A stretch of 47,770 nucleotides of DNA from an uncultured Lachnospiraceae bacterium (GCA_900553355.1 USDK01000017.1:1-47770); one strand, 5' to 3'. Positions 16,003 through 25,112 are shown, counted from the first letter of the stretch. Translations and numbers: made by a program. Notes: generated by a model not told the origin, from the sequence alone.

Positions 16003-16050
16003 GGTCAAAAAGAACAGAGCGTCCGTTTTTCGTTGTAAACGGCGCTCTGT
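16003..16050 (-). terminator. Terminator of the AgrC-like kinase gene
   Basis: ACAGAGCG (16014-16021) with CCGTTT (16023-16028) pairs with AAACGG and CGCTCTGT (16037-16050), with a one-base bulge. On the minus strand TTCTTTTT follows. Confidence 0.8.
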
Positions 16051-16075
16051 ATGTTGCGAACGGCAGTCCGGGATA

Positions 16076-17416
16076 TCAGGCCGCTGGTTCTGCCTCCGGC
16101 AAAAACAGTAAAACCTCCAGACAATACACCCTTCTCTCATTTTCAGTTTCAATCCGGCGGTAAACACTTCCCTGGTATTTTTCAGCCGCATAAGTGATGT
16201 TCAGGATTCCAAATCCATGGTTTTCCGGATTTGCTTTTCTGCTGTGTCCAGCCGGAACGATTTCTTTTTCCTGCGTAGGATTGCGAAATCCCAAAACCAT
16301 CATTTGATTCTGCCGCCCGATCCGGATCTCAATCCATTTTTCTTCCAGCTCCTTCACCGCTTCTAATGCATTATCCAGGGCATTCGCAAAAATCGTACAC
16401 AGATCTGTCGCTTTTACCGGCAGGTCTGCCGGAAGCCTCCCCTCCAGACTGATCCTGGCCCCGATCGTCCTTGCAAGCACTTCTTTTTCACTTATGATCG
16501 CATCTGCAATCTCATTCCCACTGTAAATCGTCTGCTCTGTCTCCGCCAGCGCCCCTGAAAGTTCTTTCAGATACTCCCTGATCCGTTCCGTTTTTCCATT
16601 TTCTGCCAGTTCTCGCAGACACAGCAGATGATTACGCATGTCATGACGCATCTTGCGCACCCGGGTTTCCCTTTCCTGATAAGCCCGGAAATGCCGAAGC
16701 TCAGCCTGTAGATAATGCTCTCCGATGGCGGTCATATATTGATAATAATCCTTCTGATTCCCCTGCCAGACCAAAACCACCACAGAGATTTCCAGGAGCA
16801 GCGCCGCAAGGCTTCCAAATCCGGTAAACACACGGGCTTCCCCGGCAGATATGCCGATCTGTGTCACCGCCATCAGCATCGCACCGATCACAAACAGGAA
16901 CGCTCCTGCCGCATGCAGAAAGTTCCGTTCCCATCTCCCCAGCTTACGATAAGGCTCATCCAGACGAAGTAGATGCACGATCTGTTCCCGTTTCCAGTAA
17001 ATGACCACAGCAGCAGTCCAGAATGCAGCATCCGCCACATACTGCCATCTGTCTCCGGACGGATATGCGCCTGTCAGTGTATACGGCACCGCATAAAATA
17101 CGGACACGATCCCCATCAGGAAACCAAGCACCGGAACCGTCAGAAAGATAGCCCGTATCCTTTTCTCTTTCCTCGCCATCGCCATGTAAACAGCAGAAAA
17201 ACAAATGGGGAGGGCTGGGAAAATGTCCTTGCCCATTCCCGGAGCGGTCTGCACAAGCAATGCCGCTGCCACAAACGATACTGCAAAAAGAATCTTTCTC
17301 CGCCTCCCATACAGCCCTGGTTCCAGATAGACCACTCTGCTGATACATATAAGCGCCATCACAATTTCTCCAGCCGATATACAATTATAGATCATCATCC
17401 CCAACTTAACTGTCAT
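16076..17416 (-). CDS. AgrC-like sensor histidine kinase (GHKL type)
   Basis: A 446-residue membrane kinase. About six helices fill residues 1-205. A dimerisation segment with the phospho-acceptor region MRHDMRNHLL (about 240-250) and a GHKL ATPase domain (N-box LCTIFANALDNALEAV, G-box HGFGILNI) follow. This is the AgrC/ComD plan, typically sensing a secreted peptide. Its ATG at 17416 overlaps the regulator stop as TGATG, so the two are coupled. No agrB or agrD gene is visible nearby, so the ligand is unknown. Confidence 0.9.
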   Translation of the reverse strand: MTVKLGMMIYNCISAGEIVMALICISRVVYLEPGLYGRRRKILFAVSFVAAALLVQTAPGMGKDIFPALPICFSAVYMAMARKEKRIRAIFLTVPVLGFLMGIVSVFYAVPYTLTGAYPSGDRWQYVADAAFWTAAVVIYWKREQIVHLLRLDEPYRKLGRWERNFLHAAGAFLFVIGAMLMAVTQIGISAGEARVFTGFGSLAALLLEISVVVLVWQGNQKDYYQYMTAIGEHYLQAELRHFRAYQERETRVRKMRHDMRNHLLCLRELAENGKTERIREYLKELSGALAETEQTIYSGNEIADAIISEKEVLARTIGARISLEGRLPADLPVKATDLCTIFANALDNALEAVKELEEKWIEIRIGRQNQMMVLGFRNPTQEKEIVPAGHSRKANPENHGFGILNITYAAEKYQGSVYRRIETENERRVYCLEVLLFLPEAEPAA

Positions 17417-18126
17417 CACTGATTTCCCTCTTTCAGATACCGGAGCACTGCTCTCTGAAATAACGTTCTTTTTCCCCGTCCCACCGGGATCTTGCTCCCA
17501 TCGGTCAGGATAACCTCTTTCCCGTCAAATGTCTGTATCTTTTCCATATTCACAATGTAGCTTCTATGTACCTGAAAAAAAGCACCTGCCGGCAGCTCTG
17601 TAAGCTGTTCCTTCAGTTTCTTCCTGACCAGAAAGCGTCCTTTTTCCGTCTGAATATTCAAATATACATTCTCACTCTTAAAATACAGAATTTCGTTTAA
17701 TGGAAGATAATATTCTTTCCCATTCTGGCTGACGACCAGACGCCCCTTTCCCCTTCCTTCTTTTTCTGCTGCCTCCAGCGCACGGTACAGCTTTTCTCTT
17801 TCCAAAGGCTTGGTAAGGAAGCGGAAGGCACCCACCTCATATCCTTCCGGCGCATATTCCCGGTGGCTGGTCAAAAGAATAACCGGCGCCTGGCATCCGA
17901 GCTCCCTCAATACTTTTGCCGTCTCAAGCCCGTTCATCCCCGGCATCTCTACATCCAGAAATATGCAGGTATAAGAAAGGGGCTCTTTTCTCACCGCCTC
18001 TTCAAGCTCCGTTCCATCAGAGAACACACGCACTTCCAGATCCAGGCTCCGATAATACGCTTCCAGCTCTCTTCGCATGATTTCCTGGAAAACAGGCTCG
18101 TCATCACAGATTCCGATCCTCATCAT
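17416..18126 (-). CDS. LytTR response regulator (AgrA-like)
   Basis: A 236-residue regulator. The receiver domain (about 1-120) has the acidic pocket in ICDDEP, the phospho-acceptor aspartate in CIFLDVEMPG and the lysine in LTKPLE. A LytTR DNA-binding domain (about 135-236) has FQVHRSYIVNM. GAGGGGAG precedes the ATG at 18126; the next codon is also ATG. It is paired with the AgrC-like kinase. The target genes are unknown; the CPBP gene downstream is a candidate. Confidence 0.9.
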   Translation of the reverse strand: MMRIGICDDEPVFQEIMRRELEAYYRSLDLEVRVFSDGTELEEAVRKEPLSYTCIFLDVEMPGMNGLETAKVLRELGCQAPVILLTSHREYAPEGYEVGAFRFLTKPLEREKLYRALEAAEKEGRGKGRLVVSQNGKEYYLPLNEILYFKSENVYLNIQTEKGRFLVRKKLKEQLTELPAGAFFQVHRSYIVNMEKIQTFDGKEVILTDGSKIPVGRGKRTLFQRAVLRYLKEGNQ

Positions 18127-18224
18127 TTGTCTCCCCTCTTGCATTTTTTACCATTCTAGCATAAATACCTATCCATTAAAACCAGGAACCAACACATGCA
18201 GCTAAATATAATAAAAGGTAACTC

Positions 18225-18266
18225 CTTAAAAAAACGGCGGTCCGGATCTTTCCGGTGCCGCCGTTT
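18225..18266 (-). terminator. Terminator of the NlpC/P60 gene
   Basis: AAACGGCGG (18232-18240) and CCGCCGTTT (18258-18266) form a GC-rich stem with an inner CCGG/CCGG helper. A run of T follows on the minus strand after the NlpC/P60 stop. Confidence 0.88.
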
Positions 18267-18287
18267 ACTGCATGTCCATATTTAATT

Positions 18288-19397
18288 TTACCAGCATCTC
18301 CGGTACCAGGGCGAGCCATAAACAGCCGCAACTCTTACCACATCTCCGGTATGTGGTGCATGAATCATCTGCCCATTTCCTATGTAGATTCCGATATGGG
18401 ATCCATAGCATACCAGATCTCCCGGCTGAGGACTGCTGACTGCCACGCCACAGCCTCCCTGCGCCTGTGATGTCCTAGGCAGAGAAATACCTGCAACTGA
18501 ATGACAATACTGTACCAGACCGGAACAGTCAAGTCCTACTCCTGGCGTCGTACCGCCATATACATATGGCACGCCAAGCTGGCTGTAGGCTGCGTTCACG
18601 ATCGCCTGTGCTGTTGATGTATTTCCGCTGGAAACTCCGATTGAACTGCTGACTGAGCTTCCTGAGGAAGTACCTGTGGAACTGGCTGTTCCAGAAGTAC
18701 CCGTCGTCGTCCCTCCGGATGTACCTCCTGCGGTGTTGTTTGCACCTGCATCTGCACTCTCTTCCTCACGTGCAATCGCCTCTTGTGCTGCTGCCTCTGC
18801 TGCCGCCTGGATCTGAGAATCAAAATCTGCAATCTGCGCCTGCTTTTCTTCCAGTTCCGCGTTCAGCTGTGTTTCCTGATTCTCATATTCTGCCTGCTGG
18901 CTTTCCAGATTTGTCTGTTCCGTCTCAAGAGTATCTTTCAGATTCTGTATTTCATTTTCTGTCTTCTGCAGCTCTTCTAACTGCTGACGATCATAAGAAT
19001 GTACATTACTTACATATTCTGCTTTGTTCAGAAAATCGGAAAAATCCTTTGCCTCCAGAATCACCTTCCAGAGATCGGAGTTTCCATTTTCATACATATA
19101 CTTGATCCGGACCTTCATATCCGCATACTGCTGTTCGGCTTTCGCCTGTGCCTCTTCCAGATCTGCCTGCGTCTGTGTGATCTTTTCCCCTGTCTCGATC
19201 AGCTTTTCTTCCATCTCGCCGACTTTATTCAGGAGATCTGTCAGCTGTGCCTGTATACTTTCCGCTTCGCTCTCTGCTTCTGATTTCTGCTGTTTCAGAT
19301 CATCAGCAGATGGAGCGGCAAAGACAGACGTAACGGTCAGGCAGGATGCCAGTACCGCTACAGACAAGGCTCCGGACAGCCGTCTGACGCCTTTCAT
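18288..19397 (-). CDS. Secreted coiled-coil NlpC/P60 endopeptidase (PcsB/CwlO-like)
   Basis: A 369-residue secreted peptidoglycan hydrolase. A signal peptide covers about 1-27 (cleavage after VFAA). A long coiled coil, about 30-215, is rich in Q, E, K and A. A Ser/Thr/Gly linker follows, then a C-terminal NlpC/P60 domain with catalytic C291 (DCSG), H334 (SHIGIYIG) and H346 (HAPH). It should cut stem peptides during cell separation or elongation. In related proteins (PcsB, CwlO) FtsEX activates the coiled coil. Monocistronic, with a terminator just downstream. Confidence 0.93.
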   Translation of the reverse strand: MKGVRRLSGALSVAVLASCLTVTSVFAAPSADDLKQQKSEAESEAESIQAQLTDLLNKVGEMEEKLIETGEKITQTQADLEEAQAKAEQQYADMKVRIKYMYENGNSDLWKVILEAKDFSDFLNKAEYVSNVHSYDRQQLEELQKTENEIQNLKDTLETEQTNLESQQAEYENQETQLNAELEEKQAQIADFDSQIQAAAEAAAQEAIAREEESADAGANNTAGGTSGGTTTGTSGTASSTGTSSGSSVSSSIGVSSGNTSTAQAIVNAAYSQLGVPYVYGGTTPGVGLDCSGLVQYCHSVAGISLPRTSQAQGGCGVAVSSPQPGDLVCYGSHIGIYIGNGQMIHAPHTGDVVRVAAVYGSPWYRRCW

Positions 19398-19470
19398 ACT
19401 CCACCTTCTTTCCTGACAAATTTCTCATTTCTTGATTACTATAACACATGCAGATTTTTGTTTCTTTATT

Positions 19471-19499
19471 TTTCACAGTATTTACACAAAACTTTCACA
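19471..19499 (-). promoter_or_regulatory. Repeated TGTGAAA/TGTAAA elements upstream of NlpC/P60
   Basis: On the minus strand three related elements, TGTGAAA (19499-19493), TGTAAA (19486-19481) and TGTGAAA (19477-19471), lie upstream of a possible -10 TATAGT. They resemble WalR half-sites, but the spacing of 13 and 9 bases is not canonical. Confidence 0.25.
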
Positions 19500-19512
19500 T
19501 TTGGAAGCAGGA

Positions 19513-20919
19513 TCACTCTGTCATCAGCCGGTACAACGCCTGGGCATACATCCTGGCACACGTCATCATCTGTTCCAGATCTATATATTCATCTGCTTCA
19601 TGAGCCAGTTCCGGTTCCCCCGGAAATACCGGTCCAAAGGACACAAAATTGTCTACATCCCGGCAATACGTCCCACCTCCGATAGTAATAGGCTCTTCTC
19701 TTGTCCCGGTCACTTCTTCATAAACATCCAGAAGCGTCTGCACTAGGCCGCTGTCCTTTGGCACATACAGAGGATCTCTCATCTGCCAGTATTCCGGTTC
19801 AAATCCATACTTTTGGCAAGTCAGGCATATCGTCTTCCAGATTGTCTTAAGATCAATATGGACCGGACACCGGACATCGACTTTTACTGTACTTTTTCCA
19901 TCATGGCTCTCCAGAATCCCCAGATTCATGCTCAACTTTCCGGACAACTGGTCTTCGCAGGCAATCCCCAGATTTCTTCCTTCCCAGCCATCTCCAAATA
20001 ATGCATCCAGATTCTGAAAATACTCCTGTGTCTGCCTGCCTGCAAAAGGAACCTCCTTTAAAAATCTAACCATTGCAAGGACCGCATTCTTTCCAAGCCA
20101 CGGCTGCATTGCATGGGCGCTGGTCCCTGAAAATTTCAGCCGGAGCAGACCTTCCTCCATACTGGCGCTTCCTTCTTCTTTGACCTCCTTCTGAAACCTG
20201 TCTTTTACTTTGTCCAACGCCTCCCTGGTGCCTCCGATCCAGACCTCTGCCAGATTCGGAACGGCATTTACCACCGTTCCGCCTTTTACTTTAACCAGGT
20301 ATGGTCCGTCCTTCTCTGGTGCTTCTTCCAGCTTTGCTTCCATTTTAAAACGCAGGATTCCTTTTTCAGCATGGATCACCGCAAACATGCCGTCCGGTGA
20401 GAATCCCAGGTCTGGGCATTTTTCCTTAGTCAGATAATATTTGATGCACCGGTGCCCTGTCTCCTCGTCACAGCCGATGATATGGCGGACATGATTTTTC
20501 AGTGGAAGTCCACTTTCTTTCACGGCTTTCATGGCATAAAGAGCCGCGACCACAGGACCCTTGTCATCGATGGTCCCTCTCCCATACATCTTGCCGTCAC
20601 AGATTTCTGGGCTGAACGGTTCTTTTGTCCAGCCGTTTCCAGGCGGCACAACGTCGATATGAGACAGGATTCCGATCTCTTTTCCTTCTCTGCCAAAGGA
20701 TGCCGTCCCGGCATAACCGTCATAATCCTTTGTCTCAAAGCCCAGCTCTTCTGCCAGAGCCAGGACTGCATCCAGCGCTCTCCAAACATCCTTTCCAAAA
20801 GGGGCCTTATCTTTCGCACTCTCCGGATCAATCACACTTGGAATTTTTACCAGATTTTCCAAAGCCCGGACCATATCTTCCCGATAAGATTCTACCAGTT
20901 CATTTATCTTTTCTTCCAT
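19513..20919 (-). CDS. pepV: PepV-type M20 dipeptidase
   Basis: A 468-residue cytosolic zinc dipeptidase that hydrolyses dipeptides, including beta-Ala-His-type substrates. The M20 ligands are visible: LSHIDVVPPG (His), GRGTIDDKGP (bridging Asp), CDEETG (catalytic Glu), and the C-terminal His near EPELAHEADE. Length matches PepV (about 470). AGGAGT precedes the ATG. It is the last gene of the operon with the OPT transporter and the NicX-like pair, with 13 bases from the transporter, so it probably digests imported peptides. Confidence 0.92.
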   Translation of the reverse strand: MEEKINELVESYREDMVRALENLVKIPSVIDPESAKDKAPFGKDVWRALDAVLALAEELGFETKDYDGYAGTASFGREGKEIGILSHIDVVPPGNGWTKEPFSPEICDGKMYGRGTIDDKGPVVAALYAMKAVKESGLPLKNHVRHIIGCDEETGHRCIKYYLTKEKCPDLGFSPDGMFAVIHAEKGILRFKMEAKLEEAPEKDGPYLVKVKGGTVVNAVPNLAEVWIGGTREALDKVKDRFQKEVKEEGSASMEEGLLRLKFSGTSAHAMQPWLGKNAVLAMVRFLKEVPFAGRQTQEYFQNLDALFGDGWEGRNLGIACEDQLSGKLSMNLGILESHDGKSTVKVDVRCPVHIDLKTIWKTICLTCQKYGFEPEYWQMRDPLYVPKDSGLVQTLLDVYEEVTGTREEPITIGGGTYCRDVDNFVSFGPVFPGEPELAHEADEYIDLEQMMTCARMYAQALYRLMTE

Positions 20920-20932
20920 GTCTTACTCCTGT

Positions 20933-22681
20933 TTAACTCTTCGAATCTGTACTAAACAGTCTAAATGTATTTGTAAAGAATCCATATAACGCCGATCCTG
21001 CAATCAATCCTGCCGAAATTACATTCAGGTTCTTTCTTCCTTCATCTCCGAATACCTTTTCGATGATCACACGGATTACCATAAAGATCAGACCTGCCAC
21101 ACCTGCAATCGGATTTGTAATCAAAAGACCTGCCGCCAGCATGATACCTATCTGTCTTTTCAAGCCGCTGACCAATTGGATCACTCCGCCTACGCATGCA
21201 AAAATGATAATATTCCGTAATACTTCTGCATTTACGCCTGCTTCGATCGTAGACTGATACACGGATGCTACCGGTGGGATTCTTCCATTAGAAAGATATG
21301 CATGCCAGAAGATGAATACTGCAATAACAGCCACAAAACCGCCAAGCATCTCTGCGTAATACTGCTGTCTTCTTCCTTCAGACTCAAACTTCGGATTCTT
21401 TCCTTTTCCTCTCAAGATCCATCCTGTTTTTAAATCATATCCCATGTCAGCAAATGCCGGTCCGGTACATGCCGCATAGCCTGCCAAAAATGCCAGCGCT
21501 TCCGGAGGAAATCCTATGAACATTGCGATAACCAGGAAGATAATAACTGTTGCCATTGCCGGGAAATATCCGGAATGCATTGCCGAAATTCCTACAAGGA
21601 TCTCTGATACAAGTGCTGCGATCATCGCAAAAATCACCCAGGCAATCAACTTACCGACACTCATTTCTGCATACAGGCCGCCGATCAGGGCCATAATAAT
21701 TGCTCCTATGATATAGAGGATTGCTCCTCTTGCCAGCGCTTTTGACATATCTTCCGCTGTTCTTGTATATACATATGGTTTATCTCCATCAGTCTGTTCA
21801 TTTGCTGTCTGTCTTTCATCTGCCAGTTCTTCCACTGCTGCTTCTACCTTATCTTCCGTCGAAATGGCTGCTTCTTTTAGTTTCTTTTCTTTTTTCTCCT
21901 TATATTTTCTCGCAATCAGAAGTCCAGCCTGTATCATTGCCACCAGACCGGCACCCACCATAAATCCCTGGGGCACATAATAATCTCCCAGCGAAAAGCC
22001 AAACCAGGCCGGCCAGTATCCATTCAGGATCAGGCCAATACAAAACGCAGTCAAAGCTACGATATTTCCCAGTCCACAGACGCCGATGATATCCATGGGA
22101 AGCCCGATAACCGTACCTCCTATACCAATCGCAACTCCAGAAACCAGCATGACTGCTTTCTTTCCCAATTCTGCTGCTGCCAAAATTGTCTCTGCCGTAG
22201 CAATTCCTATCGGCCAGGCTTCATTTGCTCCCATCAGCGGAGTATCAAACATCCAGTACATCATAGTAATGTCGATCAGGAAAGCAATAACACCTCCGAT
22301 TAACATTCCTGTTACCATATCCGGCCGGTCAAACACCCAGATAATCGACACACAGACCAAAAGCACATTGCCTGCACCAAACGTAGCACAAGAAATTGCT
22401 GTTTCGATAATGTTCTGCGCATGGATATTCCGAAATTGTTTCGTTACTTTTAAGGGGATCATCCCGATCAGTACTGCAATCAAGGCTCCGATAATCGAAG
22501 TATTGGTTGATAATCCAAATTCTACGATCAACTCCATTCCAATGATTGCTCCGACAATAGATGTCAAAAAGATTACTATCAAAATCGCCGGGGTATATGC
22601 TTTCGGGTGGGGTTTGGAACAATAATAATCTATTAATTCCTCGTCTGTATTAAAATGTAACTTTTCTCTTTCGTCCTTCAT
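20933..22681 (-). CDS. OPT-family oligopeptide/metal-chelate transporter
   Basis: A 582-residue membrane protein with about 14 to 16 helices. Residues about 270-305 form a charged cytosolic loop. The pattern GANEAWPIGIATAETI and the paired hydrophobic blocks are typical of the OPT/YSL superfamily of proton-coupled peptide or metal-chelate importers. GAGGAGG precedes the ATG. Between the NicX-like genes and pepV, it fits import of small peptides that the downstream dipeptidase opens. The exact substrate is unknown. Confidence 0.88.
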   Translation of the reverse strand: MKDEREKLHFNTDEELIDYYCSKPHPKAYTPAILIVIFLTSIVGAIIGMELIVEFGLSTNTSIIGALIAVLIGMIPLKVTKQFRNIHAQNIIETAISCATFGAGNVLLVCVSIIWVFDRPDMVTGMLIGGVIAFLIDITMMYWMFDTPLMGANEAWPIGIATAETILAAAELGKKAVMLVSGVAIGIGGTVIGLPMDIIGVCGLGNIVALTAFCIGLILNGYWPAWFGFSLGDYYVPQGFMVGAGLVAMIQAGLLIARKYKEKKEKKLKEAAISTEDKVEAAVEELADERQTANEQTDGDKPYVYTRTAEDMSKALARGAILYIIGAIIMALIGGLYAEMSVGKLIAWVIFAMIAALVSEILVGISAMHSGYFPAMATVIIFLVIAMFIGFPPEALAFLAGYAACTGPAFADMGYDLKTGWILRGKGKNPKFESEGRRQQYYAEMLGGFVAVIAVFIFWHAYLSNGRIPPVASVYQSTIEAGVNAEVLRNIIIFACVGGVIQLVSGLKRQIGIMLAAGLLITNPIAGVAGLIFMVIRVIIEKVFGDEGRKNLNVISAGLIAGSALYGFFTNTFRLFSTDSKS

Positions 22682-22711
22682 ATCTAGTCCTCCTCATTCC
22701 CGTCTTGCCAA

Positions 22712-23776
22712 TCAGTATCCTGCCACCCCTAATTCCTTACAGATTTCTCTTACTTCGGGATGCTGATACACACCATCTTCCTCAAACACCTTCCCATCCA
22801 ACAGGATCGTAGGCTTCAGGATTGTGCCGTCCGTATGGCTTGGGGCATCCCATTTTTCCGCCAGAATAGAGGCTCCCTGACTTCCAATTCCAAACTCGAT
22901 CCCTCCAAAGACTCTTTCGTCCTCCACGATCCTTCCGGTAGGCGCCATCACGCCAGGATTGAATCCCAGGGAATAGTGTGCCACCCGGTAAGACGCCGGA
23001 TCATTGTAACCGGCGAGCCATCTTCGGAAGATATCTGCATCCCGGCCGCCTTCTACTTTTGTAACAACACCGTTTTCTACCGTCAGTTTTACCGGTGCGC
23101 TTAAAAGACCGATTTCTGCCGGAGGCCATAAGGCGCCATCAAATACCAGTGTCCCGTTGATCGTAGATTCCATACAGTTCCAGCTGATCTGTCCGCACAT
23201 CATATTGGACTGGCCCTTTTCAATTGCTTTTCTTCCCGAATGACGGACTCTTCTTCCCTGCATCTCGCCTTTCAGGTCTGTTCCATTTTTACTTAAAATC
23301 TGTACGGTTCCGGCCTGTTCAATAATGGATTTCATTTTTTCACCCAGTTTAATGACCAGGTCATAGTCTACATGCGTGATGCAGCGTACGATCATATCCA
23401 CATCCATTCCCGTCAGGCATGTATAACGACAGCCACAGGCCAACGCCTTCTGCCAGGACTGGGTATGCTGGACATTTTTATCAGCCAGCTCGATCCATAC
23501 ATCTGCTTTACAGGCTGCTGCCTGAAGCGGAAGCGGCGGGTCTATGCAAGTCTCTCTTGCTGTCGGATATTCCACCAGCACCGGAACCGCATCCACAGCA
23601 TAGGCCGCAGCAGCCAGCGCATTTGCAACCCGCATATCCGTAGAAGTATCTGCCGTCACCATCACATACTCTCCCGGCTTTGCCAGCATCACATCTTTTA
23701 CCAGCTTCATGGCTCCTTTGTACAATTCATATTTTAAATAGTCATCCAGAGGTTCAAATCCTAATCTCAGTTCCAT
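22712..23776 (-). CDS. NicX/M29-aminopeptidase-like metalloenzyme, paralogue 2
   Basis: A 354-residue protein and close tandem paralogue of the gene upstream (23789-24853), with most divergence in the N-terminal half. It belongs to the family linking M29 aminopeptidases with the iron dioxygenase NicX. Likely metal ligands are the histidine in VAHYSLGFNPG and the His-Asp of SHTDG; GRIVEDERVFGG adds acidic residues. The start at 23776 (MELRLG) has AGGAGG at eight bases and matches the paralogue; a GTG three codons earlier is less likely. Reaction unknown: peptidase, ring-opening oxygenase or another hydrolase. Confidence 0.85.
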   Translation of the reverse strand: MELRLGFEPLDDYLKYELYKGAMKLVKDVMLAKPGEYVMVTADTSTDMRVANALAAAAYAVDAVPVLVEYPTARETCIDPPLPLQAAACKADVWIELADKNVQHTQSWQKALACGCRYTCLTGMDVDMIVRCITHVDYDLVIKLGEKMKSIIEQAGTVQILSKNGTDLKGEMQGRRVRHSGRKAIEKGQSNMMCGQISWNCMESTINGTLVFDGALWPPAEIGLLSAPVKLTVENGVVTKVEGGRDADIFRRWLAGYNDPASYRVAHYSLGFNPGVMAPTGRIVEDERVFGGIEFGIGSQGASILAEKWDAPSHTDGTILKPTILLDGKVFEEDGVYQHPEVREICKELGVAGY

Positions 23777-23788
23777 CCCTCTCACCTC

Positions 23789-24853
23789 CTAATATCCTGC
23801 CACTTTCATTCTCCTGCAGAATTCTCTTGCCTTTTCATCCTGATAAATCCCGTTCTCTTCAAATACCTTTCCGTCAAAGATCAGGGTCGGTTTCAGAATG
23901 GTTCCGTCTGTATGGCTTGGGGCATCCCATTTTTCTCCCATAATAGCTGCTCCCTGGCTTCCGATTCCAAACTCGATTCCGCCGAAGACTCTCTCATCTT
24001 CCACGATCCGGCCTGTCGGAGCTGTAACGCCTGGATTAAACCCAAGAGAATAATGAGCCAGCCGGTAGGATGCCGGATCATTGAAGGAAGCCATCCATTC
24101 TTTCAGCCTCTGGGCATCTCTTCCTCCCTCAATCTCTGTGACAACGCCGTCTTTTAATGTCAGCCTGACCGGATCTTTCAGAATGCAGATATCAGCCGGC
24201 GGCCACAGTGCTCCGTCCAGCACCAGCGTTCCATTGATCGTAGATTCCAGCGGACACCAGCTGATCTGTCCTCCCAGCATAAACGGATATCCTTTGATGG
24301 TTCCCCTCTGACCGGAATGGCGCACCTTTCTTCCCTTCTCATAGGCCACCAGATCTGTCCCATTTGCACTTTTCACTTCGATTTTATCAATCTGTTCAAT
24401 CGTTGCCTTCAGATATTCTCCAAACTCAATCATAGCATCATATTCCACATTTGCCACGCACCGGGTGAGCATATCCACGTCCATTCCTGTCAGACACATA
24501 TACCGGACACCGTTTTTAATGGCCGCCTGCCAGGACAGGGTATGCTGTACCGTCTGATAGGCACATTCAAACCAGACGTCTGCTTCCATCGCTGCAGCCT
24601 GGATTGGCTTTGGGGGATCCAAAAGCGACAGTGGAGCTGTCGGATAAGTGATACACACAGGGATCGCATCCAAAGCATAGGCCGCGGCGGAAAAGGCGTC
24701 CATGACACGCTTATCACTGGAAGTATCTCCTGTCACAAGTACATTCTCACCAGGCTTTACCAGCATCACATCTCGCAGCAAAACCATAGCTCCCTTCCAG
24801 GTTTCATAAGCAAGATACTCATTTCTTGGTTCAAATCCTAATCTCAGCTCCAT
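23789..24853 (-). CDS. NicX/M29-aminopeptidase-like metalloenzyme, paralogue 1
   Basis: A 354-residue cytosolic protein and first gene of the four-gene operon. It shares with its downstream copy STINGTLV, DGALWPPA, NDPASYR, AHYSLGFNPG, GRIVEDERVFGGIEFGIGSQ and DAPSHTDG. The His, and the His-Asp pair of SHTDG, fit the two-His-one-Asp metal site described for NicX; one of the M29 glutamates seems absent. AAGGAGG precedes the ATG. The operon also codes for an OPT importer and a dipeptidase, which favours a peptide or amino-acid derivative substrate. A leader terminator (24908-24936) and a dyad (24986-25012) indicate regulated expression. Confidence 0.85.
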   Translation of the reverse strand: MELRLGFEPRNEYLAYETWKGAMVLLRDVMLVKPGENVLVTGDTSSDKRVMDAFSAAAYALDAIPVCITYPTAPLSLLDPPKPIQAAAMEADVWFECAYQTVQHTLSWQAAIKNGVRYMCLTGMDVDMLTRCVANVEYDAMIEFGEYLKATIEQIDKIEVKSANGTDLVAYEKGRKVRHSGQRGTIKGYPFMLGGQISWCPLESTINGTLVLDGALWPPADICILKDPVRLTLKDGVVTEIEGGRDAQRLKEWMASFNDPASYRLAHYSLGFNPGVTAPTGRIVEDERVFGGIEFGIGSQGAAIMGEKWDAPSHTDGTILKPTLIFDGKVFEENGIYQDEKAREFCRRMKVAGY

Positions 24854-24900
24854 AATTTCCTCCTTTTCCTTCTGACATTTCTCTCATACATCTTTGTTAT

Positions 24901-24936
24901 AAAAAAAGACGCAATTATACAAAAATCTATTGCGCC
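24901..24936 (-). promoter_or_regulatory. Leader terminator (attenuator-like) of the NicX-like operon
   Basis: On the minus strand GGCGCAAT pairs with ATTGCGTC (plus-strand arms 24929-24936 and 24908-24915, one G-U pair) around a 13-base loop and runs straight into seven T. It lies about 50 bases before the first start codon, so it can stop transcription before the operon. Confidence 0.6.
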
Positions 24937-24985
24937 TTTGCTTCAAAAGTCCGAAATATCAGAATCATAACAATATTTTCAATTT

Positions 24986-25012
24986 ATACAATTCTTTATT
25001 TTAGAATTGTAT
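24986..25012. promoter_or_regulatory. 27-bp perfect dyad in the divergent LysR/NicX-like region
   Basis: ATACAATTCT (24986-24995), seven bases, AGAATTGTAT (25003-25012): a perfect 10-7-10 inverted repeat. It overlaps a possible minus-strand -10, so it is the best operator candidate in this 317-base gene-free interval (24854-25170), which otherwise holds the leader hairpin, the LysR promoter and AT-rich DNA. Confidence 0.6.
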
Positions 25013-25112
25013 TTATATTTTTTATGATAATGTAGTTTTTATCTGATTTCAAATTATGTATTTTTATGTCATTATAAATCTAATTTATAGTGAAGTTTTT
25101 GTTAAATTGTTG

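Noticed and set aside
18127..18287. AgrD-like peptide gene near the AgrA-like regulator
   Set aside because: No short frame with a ribosome binding site and a Cys-containing propeptide pattern; the stretch holds a likely promoter and the NlpC/P60 terminator.
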